Positions 42,123 through 51,406 are shown, counted from the first letter of the stretch. The stretch is 64,000 bases of DNA from Streptomyces toxytricini (GCF_014649915.1 NZ_BMTY01000001.1:33074-97073); one strand, 5' to 3'. Notes: generated by a model from the sequence alone, not told the origin. A program made the numbers and translations.

Positions 42123-42403
42123 CGGAGGGGCCTTTCACTCGGGAGGAGGCGGCCAAAATCGGCCGGGTTCCACCGTCGGACACCGGCGGCCCGAGTCAAA
42201 AGGGCCAATCCGATCCGAGTGGCCCTGCTTTTGGGGCTCCTGGCGCGCGCCACCCGCGGCTTGGCCGCGTCCCCCGTGCGGCTCTCGTGAGAACACACAC
42301 ATTTTTGTGCTGTTTCGTCCGATTTGGTGAATCCTGGTAGCCGACCAGGCCGGCGCCCGACCACATCGTCGGCACACCGGCGCACCGATGCCACGGGAGA
42401 GAC

Positions 42404-44242
42404 ATGCGACGCGTACCACGCCTGATCACCGACTGGCGGACGGCCCTGCCCCTCGCGTGCGGGGCCGCCGTCCTCGGATTCGGCGGGCTGTACGCGGCCG
42501 GCCTCGCCCACGCCGGCGACACCATCGCCGACGGCACCCGGGTCCGCGGCGTGGACATCGGCGGCATGACCCGCACCGAGGCCCAGGCGGTCCTCGACCG
42601 CGAACTCGGCCCCGAGGCCGCCGCGCCGATCTCCCTGCGCATAGACGGCCGCGCCGCCCAGGCTGCCCCCGCCGCCTTCGGTCTGTCCCTCGACACCCGT
42701 GCCACCGCCGACCGCGCCGCGCAGTCCGGCTCCGACCCGTTCACCGTCATCGGGCGCCTCGTCCTGCCCGCCGAGAAGCGCGACCTCGAACCGGTCGTCC
42801 GCACGGACGACGCCGCGGCGGCAGCCGAGGCCGAGCGCCTCGCCGCCCGGGCCCGCACCGCGCCCCGCGACGGGGCCATCACCTTCCACGACGGCGCCGC
42901 CCGCGCCACTGCCCCAGCGGCGGGTGTCGCCGTCCAGGCCGGGGCCGCGGCGGACGCCGTCCGCGCGGCCTACCTGGAGCCGCGCACGGAGCCCGTCGCC
43001 GTGCCCGTCGTCCGCACCCAGCCGGCCGTCGACGCCGGGGAGACCGAGCGGGCCATGGCCGAGATCGCCGAACCGGCCATGTCCGGTCCCGTCACGCTGA
43101 CCCTGGCCGGCAAGCCCGTCACCCTCACCCCCGAGGCCATCGGCCGCCACCTGAAGATCGGGCCCGGCGACGACGGCGTCCTGCGGCCCGACCTCGACGC
43201 CGAAGGGCTCCTCGCCGACCCGGACGTCGCCGGGCAGATCGCCGCCCTGACCCGGCCCTCCCGCGGCGCCGTCCTGGAGGTGGACCCCGCCACGAAGCGC
43301 GTCGTCGTCGCCGAGGACGGGCGCAGCGGCATCAAGGTCACGGCCGAGGCGCTTCAGGACGCCGTCCTGCCGCTCCTCACCCGGACCGGCGCCGCCGCCC
43401 GCACCGGTGTGCTCGCCGCGACCGAGGTGCCGCCGAAGATGACCGCCGAGGAGGCGCGCCGCCTCGGCATCCGCGAGCAGGTCTCCTCCTTCACCGTCGA
43501 GTTCCCGGCGGCGCCGTACCGCACCACCAACATCGCGCGGGCCGTCGAGCTGATGAACGGCTCGGTCGTCAGGCCGGGGGACACCTGGAGCTTCAACAAG
43601 ACGGTCGGCGAGCGCACCGAGGCGAACGGCTTCGTCGACGGCATCATGATCAATGACGGCCGGTACGTGAAGTCGCCCGGCGGCGGTGTCTCCGCGGTCG
43701 CGACGACCATGTACAACGCGGTGTTCTTCGCCGGCCTGAAGCCGCTGGAGCACGGGGCGCACTCCTTCTACATCGAGCGCTACCCCGAGGGCCGCGAGGC
43801 CACCGTCGCCTGGGGCACGCTCGACCTGCGCTGGCGCAACGACTCCGGCCACGCGGTGTACGTGCAGGCGAGCTCCACGGACACCTCGGTCACGATCAGC
43901 CTGCTCGGCACCAGGGCGTACGACGAGGTGCGCGCGGTGACGGGTCCCCGGACGAACGTCACCCCGCCGAAGAAGATCTCCGCTCCGGGCCCGCAGTGCG
44001 AGGTGCAGACCCCGCTGGAGGGCTTCGACGTCGCCGTCGACCGGGTCTTCGTCAAGGGCGGGAAGGAGGTCAAGCGGGAGACGTACAAGACGCACTACAC
44101 CCCGCGCGACGAGGTCTCCTGCGACCCTGCGACCCCCTCGCCCGCGCCGTCCGCGCCCTCCGCGCCGGCCGCCCCCGCAAGCCCCGCCGCTCCGGCGCCG
44201 GCTCCGGCCTCCACCGCTGCCGCCCGCGCGGGCGCGGCCTGA
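42404..44242 (+). CDS. VanW family cell-wall-associated protein
   Basis: The 612-aa product has an N-terminal signal or anchor helix (ALPLACGAAVLGFGGLYAAG). Two putative peptidoglycan-binding repeats start GTRVRGVDIGGMTRTEAQAV and again around 215-330. The VanW domain spans about 370-500 (RTTNIARAVELMNGSVVRPG, SPGGGVSAVATTMYNAVFF, GLKPLEHGAHSFYIERYPEG). The tail is Pro/Ala-rich. VanW proteins accompany vancomycin resistance genes in some clusters but have no proven activity, and no van genes are here. The 280 bases upstream are noticeably A+T rich near 42300 and hold its promoter. Confidence 0.9.
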   Translation: MRRVPRLITDWRTALPLACGAAVLGFGGLYAAGLAHAGDTIADGTRVRGVDIGGMTRTEAQAVLDRELGPEAAAPISLRIDGRAAQAAPAAFGLSLDTRATADRAAQSGSDPFTVIGRLVLPAEKRDLEPVVRTDDAAAAAEAERLAARARTAPRDGAITFHDGAARATAPAAGVAVQAGAAADAVRAAYLEPRTEPVAVPVVRTQPAVDAGETERAMAEIAEPAMSGPVTLTLAGKPVTLTPEAIGRHLKIGPGDDGVLRPDLDAEGLLADPDVAGQIAALTRPSRGAVLEVDPATKRVVVAEDGRSGIKVTAEALQDAVLPLLTRTGAAARTGVLAATEVPPKMTAEEARRLGIREQVSSFTVEFPAAPYRTTNIARAVELMNGSVVRPGDTWSFNKTVGERTEANGFVDGIMINDGRYVKSPGGGVSAVATTMYNAVFFAGLKPLEHGAHSFYIERYPEGREATVAWGTLDLRWRNDSGHAVYVQASSTDTSVTISLLGTRAYDEVRAVTGPRTNVTPPKKISAPGPQCEVQTPLEGFDVAVDRVFVKGGKEVKRETYKTHYTPRDEVSCDPATPSPAPSAPSAPAAPASPAAPAPAPASTAAARAGAA

Positions 44243-44260
44243 GCCGGGCCCGGAACACAG

Positions 44261-44292
44261 CGCCGCGGCGGCCGCAGAAGTGCGGCCGCCGC
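44261..44292. terminator. 14-bp perfect hairpin between convergent genes
   Basis: 44261-44274 pairs exactly with 44279-44292 with a 4-base GAAG loop. It lies between the VanW gene and the convergent small gene at 44338 and can serve both. Confidence 0.85.
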
Positions 44293-44337
44293 GGCTTCGC
44301 CGTTCCGGCGGCGGCGTCCCCGCCGGGGGCGCCGTCC

Positions 44338-44562
44338 TCAGTGGGGGAGGGCGGACTTGGGGCGGGCGCGCCAGGAGTGCGCGGGGTGGTGCGCCAGAGA
44401 GGGCAGGTTGCGGTCCCAGTGGGCGCGGCGGTGCCGGGTGGTGCGGGGCGGCCCCGCGATCTCGGCCGCGCGCGCGAGCACGAGCAGGGCGGCCGTGAGG
44501 GCCGCCAGTTCTATGTGGTCCGGGACCCCTTTGACCACCTTGATGCGGTGCCGGCGTATCAC
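44338..44562 (-). CDS. acyl-CoA carboxylase epsilon-subunit-like small protein
   Basis: A 74-aa ORF whose GTG overlaps the stop of the P450 gene (GTGA), so it is translationally coupled to it. It begins IKVVKGVPDHIELAALTAAL and later has HRRAHWDRN and SWRARPKSALPH. The pattern (I-VV-G-P, then ELAAL, a variable linker, then W and SWR near the end) matches small epsilon subunits of actinobacterial acetyl/propionyl-CoA carboxylase. The linker is more basic than usual. In the RppA cluster such a subunit could promote malonyl-CoA formation. The assignment is by pattern only. Confidence 0.65.
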   Translation of the reverse strand: MIRRHRIKVVKGVPDHIELAALTAALLVLARAAEIAGPPRTTRHRRAHWDRNLPSLAHHPAHSWRARPKSALPH

Positions 44563-45803
44563 CAGGACACCGGGAGGGACTTGGGGCCGCGGATCAGGCC
44601 GCCTTCCTGCCATTCGACCTGCTCGGGCGGGACCGCCAGGGCCAGGCGCGGGTAGCGGTCGAGGAGCGTGGCCAGCATGACCTCCGACTCCATCCGGGCC
44701 AGCATCGAGCCGACGCAGTGGTGGGGGCCGTTCCCGAAGGCCATGTGGGCGATCGGCCCGCGGTCGAAGTCCAGTCTGTCCGGGTCGGGGAAGACCTCCG
44801 GGTCCCGGTTGGCCGCCAGGTACGAGGAGTAGACCGTGTCGCCCGCCTTGATCCGCACACCGGCGATCTCCAGGTCGCGCGTCGCGATCCGCGGCAGGCC
44901 CACCCCGCTGCGGTGCGGGATGAAGCGCAGCAGCTCGTCCACCGCCTGGGGAATCAGCTCCGGCTCGGCGCGCAGCCGTTCGAGGTGCTCCGGATGGGTG
45001 AGGAGGGCGTAGACCATGTTGGCGCTGTTGTTGCGGACCGCATGGGCGCCGCTCACCAGGATGGCGGTGGCCAGCGACACGGCCTCGTCGTCGGTGATCT
45101 CGCCGGCCGCGGCGGCGGAGGTCAGCACCCCGGCGAGGTCGTCGGCGGGCTCCTTGCGGCGCATCTCCAGGAGGGCGACGACCGTCTCGCGGACCGTCTT
45201 GAGCGCGTCGACGCTCTGCGCGGGCGCGGGCCCCGGCGTCATCGCCACATTGGCCCAGTCGGTCATGTCCGCCCGCATCTCGTGCGGCATCCCCAGCAGG
45301 TCGGCGACGGCGGCCAGCGGCAGCGGGCCGTGCAGGTGCTCGACCAGGTCGGCGGGCGAGCCGTGCTGCTCCATGCCGTCCAGCAGGCCGTCCGTCGTCC
45401 GCTGGATCGTCGGCCGGAGCTTCTGCATGGCCTTGCCGGTGAAGGCGCGCGCCACCACGCGGCGCATGTCGTTCAGCCGGGGCGGGTCGGCGTAGTTCAA
45501 GGACGCCTTCTGCGAGGCGATCGCGTGCGGCGAGGAGGCGGTGATCGTCCGGCCCACCAGCTCCGACCTGCTGAAACGCGGGTCGGTCGTGGCCGCCTTG
45601 ACGTCGGCGTAGCGCGACATCAGCCAGGCGTCGCCCTGGCCGAAGGGCAGCCTGATGCGGGCGGCTCGTTTCTCCTTCAGCCGGTCGTGGAGGAACGGGT
45701 CGAAGTCCAGCGCCCGGAAGTCGTCCAGACTCCAGTGGTGCACCGTCTCGTCCGGGGCCGGCTGCGCAGCCGGCTCCGCGGCCGTTCTCGGCTCTGCCGT
45801 CAT
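44559..45803 (-). CDS. cytochrome P450, unusual I-helix, partner of the RppA cluster
   Basis: The 414-aa soluble class I P450 has haem ligand motif FGNGPHHCVGSMLAR and ExxR in DELLRFIPHR preceded by the K-helix. The I-helix reads ILVSGAHAVRNNSANM, lacking the acid-Thr pair normally used for proton delivery. This is seen in P450s that rely on substrate hydroxyls, such as the flaviolin-coupling CYP158 enzymes. It is divergent from rppA with 226 bases between. It is distantly similar to the P450 at 47108. A role in tailoring naphthol pigments is likely but unproven. Confidence 0.88.
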   Translation of the reverse strand: MTAEPRTAAEPAAQPAPDETVHHWSLDDFRALDFDPFLHDRLKEKRAARIRLPFGQGDAWLMSRYADVKAATTDPRFSRSELVGRTITASSPHAIASQKASLNYADPPRLNDMRRVVARAFTGKAMQKLRPTIQRTTDGLLDGMEQHGSPADLVEHLHGPLPLAAVADLLGMPHEMRADMTDWANVAMTPGPAPAQSVDALKTVRETVVALLEMRRKEPADDLAGVLTSAAAAGEITDDEAVSLATAILVSGAHAVRNNSANMVYALLTHPEHLERLRAEPELIPQAVDELLRFIPHRSGVGLPRIATRDLEIAGVRIKAGDTVYSSYLAANRDPEVFPDPDRLDFDRGPIAHMAFGNGPHHCVGSMLARMESEVMLATLLDRYPRLALAVPPEQVEWQEGGLIRGPKSLPVSW

Positions 45804-46002
45804 GCTTCATCTCCCTGCGTGGATGGCTCCCCCGACCGCACGGATCATGCGGCCGAATGGGACTTCCGCGGCCATATCGGCACACGCATCCCTTCCCGGT
45901 CGCCACCCGCCCCGCCGCCTCCGCCGGGCAGCGTCACCGGATTGGCCCATGTCCCCCAACGCCGTAGTCCCGCGCGCGCTTCGGCTGCGGGTCCGTGAGG
46001 CT

Positions 46003-46013
46003 GTGTCAGACAC
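46003..46013. promoter_or_regulatory. GTGTC-A-GACAC palindrome in the rppA promoter region
   Basis: An 11-base perfect inverted repeat lies just upstream of the AAAGGAG ribosome site of rppA, in the 226-base region shared with the divergent P450 operon. It may be an operator. No other structure was recognised between 45804 and 46029. Confidence 0.3.
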
Positions 46014-46029
46014 GAAAGGAGAGCCACCC

Positions 46030-47091
46030 ATGGCGACTCTGTGCAGGCCAACGGTGTCCGTGCCCGAGCACGTGATCACGATGGAGCAGACCCTCGACCT
46101 GGCCCGATCCGTGCACGCGGACCATCCGCAGCTCGACCTGGCACTGCGTCTGATCCGCAACACCGGCGTCGCGAAGCGGCACATCGTGCAGCCCATCGAG
46201 GAGACGCTCAAGCACCCCGGCTTCGAGTCGCGCAACGCGGTCTACGAGGCCGAGGCCAAGGCCCGCGTCCCCGCCGTGGTGCGGCAGGCGCTCGAGGACG
46301 CACAGCTCCGGGCCAAGGACATCGACATGATCATCTACGTGTCGTGCACGGGCTTCATGATGCCCTCGCTGACCGCCTGGATGATCAACGCGATGGGCTT
46401 CCGGACCGACACCAGGCAGCTCCCCATCGCCCAGCTGGGCTGCGCCGCCGGCGGGGCCGCCGTCAACCGGGCCCACGACTTCTGCACCGCCTACCCGGAC
46501 GCGAACGCACTGATCGTGTCCTGCGAACTGTGCTCGCTGTGCTACCAGCCCAGCGACCTCGAAGTCGGCAACCTGCTCTCCAACGGCCTCTTCGGCGACG
46601 GCATCGGCGCGGCGGTCGTCCGCGGCCGCGGCGGCACCGGCATGACCCTGCACCGCAACAGCTCGTACATCATCCCCCAGACAGAGGACTGGATCATGTA
46701 CGACGTCAAGTCGACGGGATTCCACTTCAAGCTGGACCGGCGCGTGCCCGGAACGATGGAACCCCTCGCCCCGTCCCTCAAGGACCTCGCCAAGGCCCAC
46801 GGCTGGGACGCCGCGGCCCTGGACTTCTACATCATCCACGCGGGCGGACCACGCATCCTGGACGACCTCAGCAAGTACCTCGGTGTGGCACCCGAAGCAT
46901 TCCGCTTCAGTCGGGCCACACTGACCGAGTACGGCAACATCGCCAGCGCCGTCGTCCTCGACGCGCTGCGCCGCCTCTTCGACGAGAACCGCACCGCCGA
47001 CGCCGCGAAGGGCCTGCTGGCCGGCTTCGGCCCCGGCATCACCGCAGAGATCTCACTGGGCAGCTGGACCTCCGAACGAGGGACCGGTTGA
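46030..47091 (+). CDS. rppA: type III polyketide synthase, 1,3,6,8-tetrahydroxynaphthalene synthase
   Basis: The 353-aa enzyme condenses five malonyl-CoA into 1,3,6,8-tetrahydroxynaphthalene. Catalytic Cys138 lies in QLGCAAGGAAVN, His in FYIIHAGGPRIL and Asn in LTEYGNIASAVVL, the chalcone-synthase triad. The SELCSLC-type segment (CELCSLCYQPSD) and the numbering of Cys138 agree with RppA. AAAGGAG precedes the ATG. It is followed 16 bases later by the CYP158A2-like gene and the cupin gene, so the three form one operon for flaviolin-type pigment. Confidence 0.96.
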   Translation: MATLCRPTVSVPEHVITMEQTLDLARSVHADHPQLDLALRLIRNTGVAKRHIVQPIEETLKHPGFESRNAVYEAEAKARVPAVVRQALEDAQLRAKDIDMIIYVSCTGFMMPSLTAWMINAMGFRTDTRQLPIAQLGCAAGGAAVNRAHDFCTAYPDANALIVSCELCSLCYQPSDLEVGNLLSNGLFGDGIGAAVVRGRGGTGMTLHRNSSYIIPQTEDWIMYDVKSTGFHFKLDRRVPGTMEPLAPSLKDLAKAHGWDAAALDFYIIHAGGPRILDDLSKYLGVAPEAFRFSRATLTEYGNIASAVVLDALRRLFDENRTADAAKGLLAGFGPGITAEISLGSWTSERGTG

Positions 47092-47107
47092 GGGAGGAAT
47101 CCGAAGA

Positions 47108-48325
47108 ATGCTGAAGGACGGCCCCGCAACCGCACGGCCACCCGTCACGCACTGGCCCACCCCGGCGCTGGACGGGGTCGACTTCGACCCCGTCCTCGCC
47201 GGACTGATGCAGGCGGGGCCCGTCACCCGGATCCGGCTGCCCAACGGATCCGGCTGGGCCTGGCTCGTCTGCCGCTACGACGACGTGCGCGCCGTCGCCA
47301 ACGACCCCCGGTTCAGCCGCAAGCTCGTCGCCGAACACGACGTCACGCGCCTGGCCCCCCACTTCATCCCCGCGCCCGGCGCCGTCGGGTTCGAGGACCC
47401 GCCCGACCACACCCGGCTGCGCCGCACCGTCGCCGCCGCCTTCACCACCACCGGCGTGGAGCGGCTGCGCACCCGGGCCAAGGAGATGCTCGACGGATTC
47501 GTCGACGGCATCCTCGCCGACGGCCCGCCCGCGGACCTCACCGAACGCCTCCTCGCACCCTTCCCGCTCGCCGTCGTCTGCGAGCTGATGGGCGTCCCCG
47601 AGCAGGACCGCCCGATGGTCCATGAATGGACCACCCTCATCCTCTCCTCCGCCCAGGGCGCCGAGCGCAGCGAACGCGCCAAGAACGAAGCGCTCGCCTA
47701 CCTCGCCGCCCGCCTGCGCTCCGGCGAGGTCCCCCACGACGAGAGCGTCATCGGGCTCCTCGACAAGGCCGTCCGCGACGGCGAGGTCACCCTGGAGGAG
47801 GCCACCGGCCTGGGCCTGCTCATCCAGATCGGCGGCGAGGCCGTCACCAACAACGTCGGCAACATGGTCTACATCCTGCTGACCCGGCCGGACCTGATGG
47901 ACCAGCTGCGCGCCAGACCCGAGCTGCGGCCCTCCGGGCTCAACGAGCTGCTGCGCTACATCCCGCACCGCAACGCCGTCGGCCTGTCCAGGATCGCCCT
48001 GGAGGACGTCGAAATCGCCGGGCAGCTCATCCGGGCCGGCGAGGCGGTCTACGTCTCCTACCTGGCCGCCAACCGCGACCCCGACGTCTTCCCCGACCCC
48101 GACGAACTCCACCTGGACCGCAGCCCGAACCCGCACGTCTCCTTCGGCTACGGTCCCCACTTCTGCCCCGGAGCGATGCTCGCCCGCCTGGAGTCGGAGC
48201 TGATGGTCGACGCCCTGCTGGACCGCTTCGAGGACCTGCGCTTCACCGTGCCGACCGCCGAACTGCGCTGGCGGCCCGGAGCGCTCATCCGCGGCCCCGA
48301 AGGGCTGCCGGTGACCTGGTCATGA
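47108..48325 (+). CDS. cytochrome P450, CYP158A2-like flaviolin-coupling enzyme
   Basis: The 405-aa P450 has the haem ligand Cys353 in FGYGPHFCPGAMLAR, the K-helix ExxR in NELLRYIPHRNAVGLSRIAL and the I-helix LIQIGGEAVTNNVGNM. The sequence closely follows what I recall of S. coelicolor CYP158A2 (DFDPVLAGLM, GWAWLV, APHFIPAPGAVGF). That enzyme couples flaviolin to dimers and trimers. Its place directly after rppA is the same as in S. coelicolor. The ATG follows GAGGAATCCGAAG. Confidence 0.93.
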   Translation: MLKDGPATARPPVTHWPTPALDGVDFDPVLAGLMQAGPVTRIRLPNGSGWAWLVCRYDDVRAVANDPRFSRKLVAEHDVTRLAPHFIPAPGAVGFEDPPDHTRLRRTVAAAFTTTGVERLRTRAKEMLDGFVDGILADGPPADLTERLLAPFPLAVVCELMGVPEQDRPMVHEWTTLILSSAQGAERSERAKNEALAYLAARLRSGEVPHDESVIGLLDKAVRDGEVTLEEATGLGLLIQIGGEAVTNNVGNMVYILLTRPDLMDQLRARPELRPSGLNELLRYIPHRNAVGLSRIALEDVEIAGQLIRAGEAVYVSYLAANRDPDVFPDPDELHLDRSPNPHVSFGYGPHFCPGAMLARLESELMVDALLDRFEDLRFTVPTAELRWRPGALIRGPEGLPVTWS

Positions 48326-48858
48326 CCGCGCACGCAGCCCGGGACGGCCTGCTCGTGCCGCCGGGCCACGGCCGGACCCTGCACACTCCCGCCCAGCAGG
48401 TCACCTTCAAGGTGACCGGCGAGCACTCCACCGTCGCCTCCAGTTTCGAGGTCGTCGTCCCGCCCGGCTTCGACGTCGGCGCCCACCGGCACATCCGCAG
48501 CGAAGAGCTGTTCTACGTCCTGGAGGGTGAACTCGACGTCATGGCCTTCGAGCCGCGCGTGCGCAGCGGCGACGACTGGAGACACTGGGAATCGCTCGAC
48601 GGACGCCAGGTCGTGCGGGCCACCCCCGGGACCGTCATCGTGGTCCCGCCCGGTTGCCCGCACGCCTTCGCGAACCCGACCGGCGAGCCGGCCCGCATGT
48701 TCTTCCAGGCCTCACCGCCACCGGATCATGAGCGGTACTTCGAGGAGCTCATCGCCCTGCTCGACTCGGGGGCAGCCACGGACGCCGCCGCGATCGCCGA
48801 CCTGCGGAACCGGTACGACATCGAACAGCTCACGCCCTTGCGCCACGAGTTGTCCTGA
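48322..48858 (+). CDS. cupin monooxygenase, MomA-like (tetrahydroxynaphthalene to flaviolin)
   Basis: The 178-aa cupin has metal-ligand motif HRHIRSEELFYVLEGELDV (HxH...E) and the second motif GCPHAFANP with the last His. In Streptomyces rppA clusters a cupin of this kind, MomA, oxidises tetrahydroxynaphthalene to flaviolin. The ATGA overlap with the P450 gene places it in the same operon. It completes a three-step pigment pathway. Confidence 0.85.
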   Translation: MTAHAARDGLLVPPGHGRTLHTPAQQVTFKVTGEHSTVASSFEVVVPPGFDVGAHRHIRSEELFYVLEGELDVMAFEPRVRSGDDWRHWESLDGRQVVRATPGTVIVVPPGCPHAFANPTGEPARMFFQASPPPDHERYFEELIALLDSGAATDAAAIADLRNRYDIEQLTPLRHELS

Positions 48859-48922
48859 CCGACCACCAGCACACCAAGCCCCCACCGCACACCGCACACA
48901 CCACCCATGCTCGGGAGACTCC

Positions 48923-49867
48923 ATGCTGCGCACGCGCCGCACTCTACGCACCGCCACGTACACCTTCGCCGGGACGGTCGTCGCCGCCGCCTCGCTCGCC
49001 GCGGGCCCGGCCAGGGCCGCCGAACCCCTGCCGTCCCACTGGTGCTACGTCAACGGCGTGGAGGCACGCCCCGGACAGGAGGTCCGGGGCACGGCGGGCA
49101 ATGACACGATCGTCTGCGAGAACGACGTCGAGAACGCCATCATCTGGGGCGGCGGCGGCGACGACAACATCCGCGTCAAGGGGATGCTCATCGACTCGCA
49201 GGTGCTCGGCGGTGAGGGCAACGACACCCTCCAGGTGAACAACCTCGCCCCCCGCAACGGCAACGCCTCCGTGCGCGGCGGTGCCGGCAACGACACCATC
49301 ATCACCGCCCTCGTCATGGGCACCGCCGACCACGGCGCCACCGTCTACGGCGACCACGGCGACGACACGATCACCACCGGCAGCGTCCTCGGCGAGCCCG
49401 GCGAGTACCAGCGCGGCGGCGGCCAGGTCTTCGGCAACGACGGCAAGGACACCATCCGCACCGGCAACGTCGACCTCGGCGGCCGGATCCTCGGCGGCAG
49501 CGAGCACGACATCATCGAGCCGAAGTCCGTCGGGGCCGAGTCCGCGGGCATCGTCCAGGGCGGCCCCGGCAACGACACCGTCCGCGGCCAGAACGACACC
49601 ACCCTCGTCATCGGCCCCGGCTACGCCCAGGTCGACGGCGGCCTCGGCACCAACGCCTGCAAGCTGCGGCACTTCTCCACCGGCGAGCGGGTCCGCAGCT
49701 CGGTCGCGAACTGCGCGCTCCCGGCCGCGACCCCGCCCGCGACCGCCCCGTCGACCACGACCCCGCCGGCTGCCGAGCAGCCGCCGGCGGCCGGGCCGGC
49801 GGAGCCGGCCGCCCCGCCGGCCGAGAACGCCCCCGCCCGCCCGGCCCGCCCGGCCTCAGGGTCCTGA
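48923..49867 (+). CDS. secreted RTX-like calcium-binding repeat protein
   Basis: The 314-aa product has a Sec signal (basic start, hydrophobic TYTFAGTVVAAASLAAG, cleavage near ARAAEP). It then has a series of GGxGxD-type nonapeptides: GTAGNDTIV, GGGGDDNIR, GGEGNDTLQ, GGAGNDTII, GDHGDDTIT, GNDGKDTIR and GGPGNDTVR. The C-terminal 60 residues are Pro/Ala/Thr-rich. Such repeats bind calcium as a beta-roll. No catalytic domain is attached. Its 3' end overlaps the convergent transporter gene by 12 bases. It follows the rpp operon by 64 bases but is probably separate. Confidence 0.85.
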   Translation: MLRTRRTLRTATYTFAGTVVAAASLAAGPARAAEPLPSHWCYVNGVEARPGQEVRGTAGNDTIVCENDVENAIIWGGGGDDNIRVKGMLIDSQVLGGEGNDTLQVNNLAPRNGNASVRGGAGNDTIITALVMGTADHGATVYGDHGDDTITTGSVLGEPGEYQRGGGQVFGNDGKDTIRTGNVDLGGRILGGSEHDIIEPKSVGAESAGIVQGGPGNDTVRGQNDTTLVIGPGYAQVDGGLGTNACKLRHFSTGERVRSSVANCALPAATPPATAPSTTTPPAAEQPPAAGPAEPAAPPAENAPARPARPASGS

Positions 49868-51406
49868 GGGGCGGCGGCCGCCGGGAGCGCCGTGCGCGCG
49901 CTCCGCGGACAGGCCGCCCGGCAGCAGGAACAGCGTCAGCACGGCCCCGGCGGTGAAGATCAGCGCCGAGGCCGTGAAGACGGTCCTATAGCCCTCCAGA
50001 GCAGCCCGCGCCAGCAGTTCCGGCGCGGGCTGCCGCCCTGCCAGGTACCGTCCGACGGCGCCCGCAGCCAGCGTGCTCATCAGCGCCGTGCCCACCGAGC
50101 CGCCGACCTGCCGCATCGCGTTGACCGCCGCGGAGCCGACGCCCGCGTCCCGCGGGTCGATGCCCGCCGTGCCCAGGTTCATCGCCGCCGCGGTGATCAG
50201 GCCCATGCCGAGCCCCGTCGCCATCTGGCCGGGCAGCACCTCGACCGCGTACGGGCCCGTCGCAGACAGGTTCGCCAGCCACGCCATGCCCGCCGCGGCG
50301 AGCAGCATGCCCGTCACGACGCGGGCGCGCCCGCCGACCCGGCCGAGCAGCCCCAGGTTGCTGCCGATCGCGCCGATCATCGTGCAGCCCGACATCGGCA
50401 GGAAGGCCAGGCCGGTCCGGGCCGGGCTGAGATCCCGTGTGTGCTGGAAGTAGTACGTGAGGAACAGGAACACCCCGAACATCCCGACGCCCGTGAGGAA
50501 CACCGACAGCAGGGCCGTCGCCCGCACCCGGTCCCGCACGATCCGCAGCGGCAGCAGCGGGTGCGGACCGCGCCCCTGCCACCACACGAAGGTCGTCAGC
50601 AGCACCGCGGCCGCCGTCAGGATCCCGAGGGTCGGCAGCGACCGCCAGCCGCGCGGGCCCGCCGTCGACAGCCCGTACACCAGGCAGAACAGGCCGGCCG
50701 AGGCCAGCACCGCGCCCGGCAGGTCCAGCCGCGGCGGCGCCTGCGGCGGGCGGCGGCGCAGCAGCAGCGCCCCGCCGGCGACGGCGGCCGCCGCGAACAG
50801 GACGTTCACGTACAGGGTCGACCGCCAGCCCAGGTGCTCGGTGAGGACGCCGCCGAGCAGCAGGCCCACCGCGCCCCCCGAGGCGGCCAGTGCCCCGAAC
50901 ACCCCGAAGGCCTTCCCGCGCTCGGCGGGCGCCGAGAACGTCGTCGTCAGCAGGGAGAGGGCCGCCGGAGCGAGCAGGGCGGCGAAGACGCCCTGGAGGG
51001 CGCGGGCGGTGACGAGCACCTCGAAGGAGGACGCGGCGCCGCCGAGCGCGGAGGCGGCGGCGAAGCCGATCTGGCCGACGAGGAAGGCCCGGCGGCGGCC
51101 CACGCGGTCGGCGAGCCGCCCGCCGAGGAGCAGCAGGCTCCCGAACGGGATGGCGTACGAGGTCAACACCCACTGGCGGCGGTGGTCGGAGAAGCCGAGG
51201 CCCTCCTGGATGGAGGGCAGGGCGACGTTCACGATGGTGGCGTCGAGGACGACCATCAGCTGGGCGAGCCCGATGACGGCGAGGATCCACCAGCGGCGCG
51301 GGTCGGGCGGGGCGGCCGGGGCGCCGGCCGCCCCGGTGGTGGTGCCTGCGGCGGGGCCGCGGCCGGGGGAGGGCCCGGAGGCGGGCCCGGTCGGTTCTGC
51401 GGACAT
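49856..51406 (-). CDS. MFS transporter, DHA2 (14-helix) drug/proton antiporter
   Basis: The 516-aa protein has about 14 membrane helices. Motif A is GGRLADRVGRRRAFLVGQIG and the helix 1 motif D1-like sequence is IGLAQLMVVLDATIVNVALP, the DHA2/EmrB-QacA signature. The first 35 residues are Gly/Ala/Pro-rich. It probably exports drugs or secondary metabolites; proximity to the pigment cluster hints at, but does not show, a link. No TetR/MarR regulator is adjacent. Confidence 0.92.
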   Translation of the reverse strand: MSAEPTGPASGPSPGRGPAAGTTTGAAGAPAAPPDPRRWWILAVIGLAQLMVVLDATIVNVALPSIQEGLGFSDHRRQWVLTSYAIPFGSLLLLGGRLADRVGRRRAFLVGQIGFAAASALGGAASSFEVLVTARALQGVFAALLAPAALSLLTTTFSAPAERGKAFGVFGALAASGGAVGLLLGGVLTEHLGWRSTLYVNVLFAAAAVAGGALLLRRRPPQAPPRLDLPGAVLASAGLFCLVYGLSTAGPRGWRSLPTLGILTAAAVLLTTFVWWQGRGPHPLLPLRIVRDRVRATALLSVFLTGVGMFGVFLFLTYYFQHTRDLSPARTGLAFLPMSGCTMIGAIGSNLGLLGRVGGRARVVTGMLLAAAGMAWLANLSATGPYAVEVLPGQMATGLGMGLITAAAMNLGTAGIDPRDAGVGSAAVNAMRQVGGSVGTALMSTLAAGAVGRYLAGRQPAPELLARAALEGYRTVFTASALIFTAGAVLTLFLLPGGLSAERAHGAPGGRRPSGP

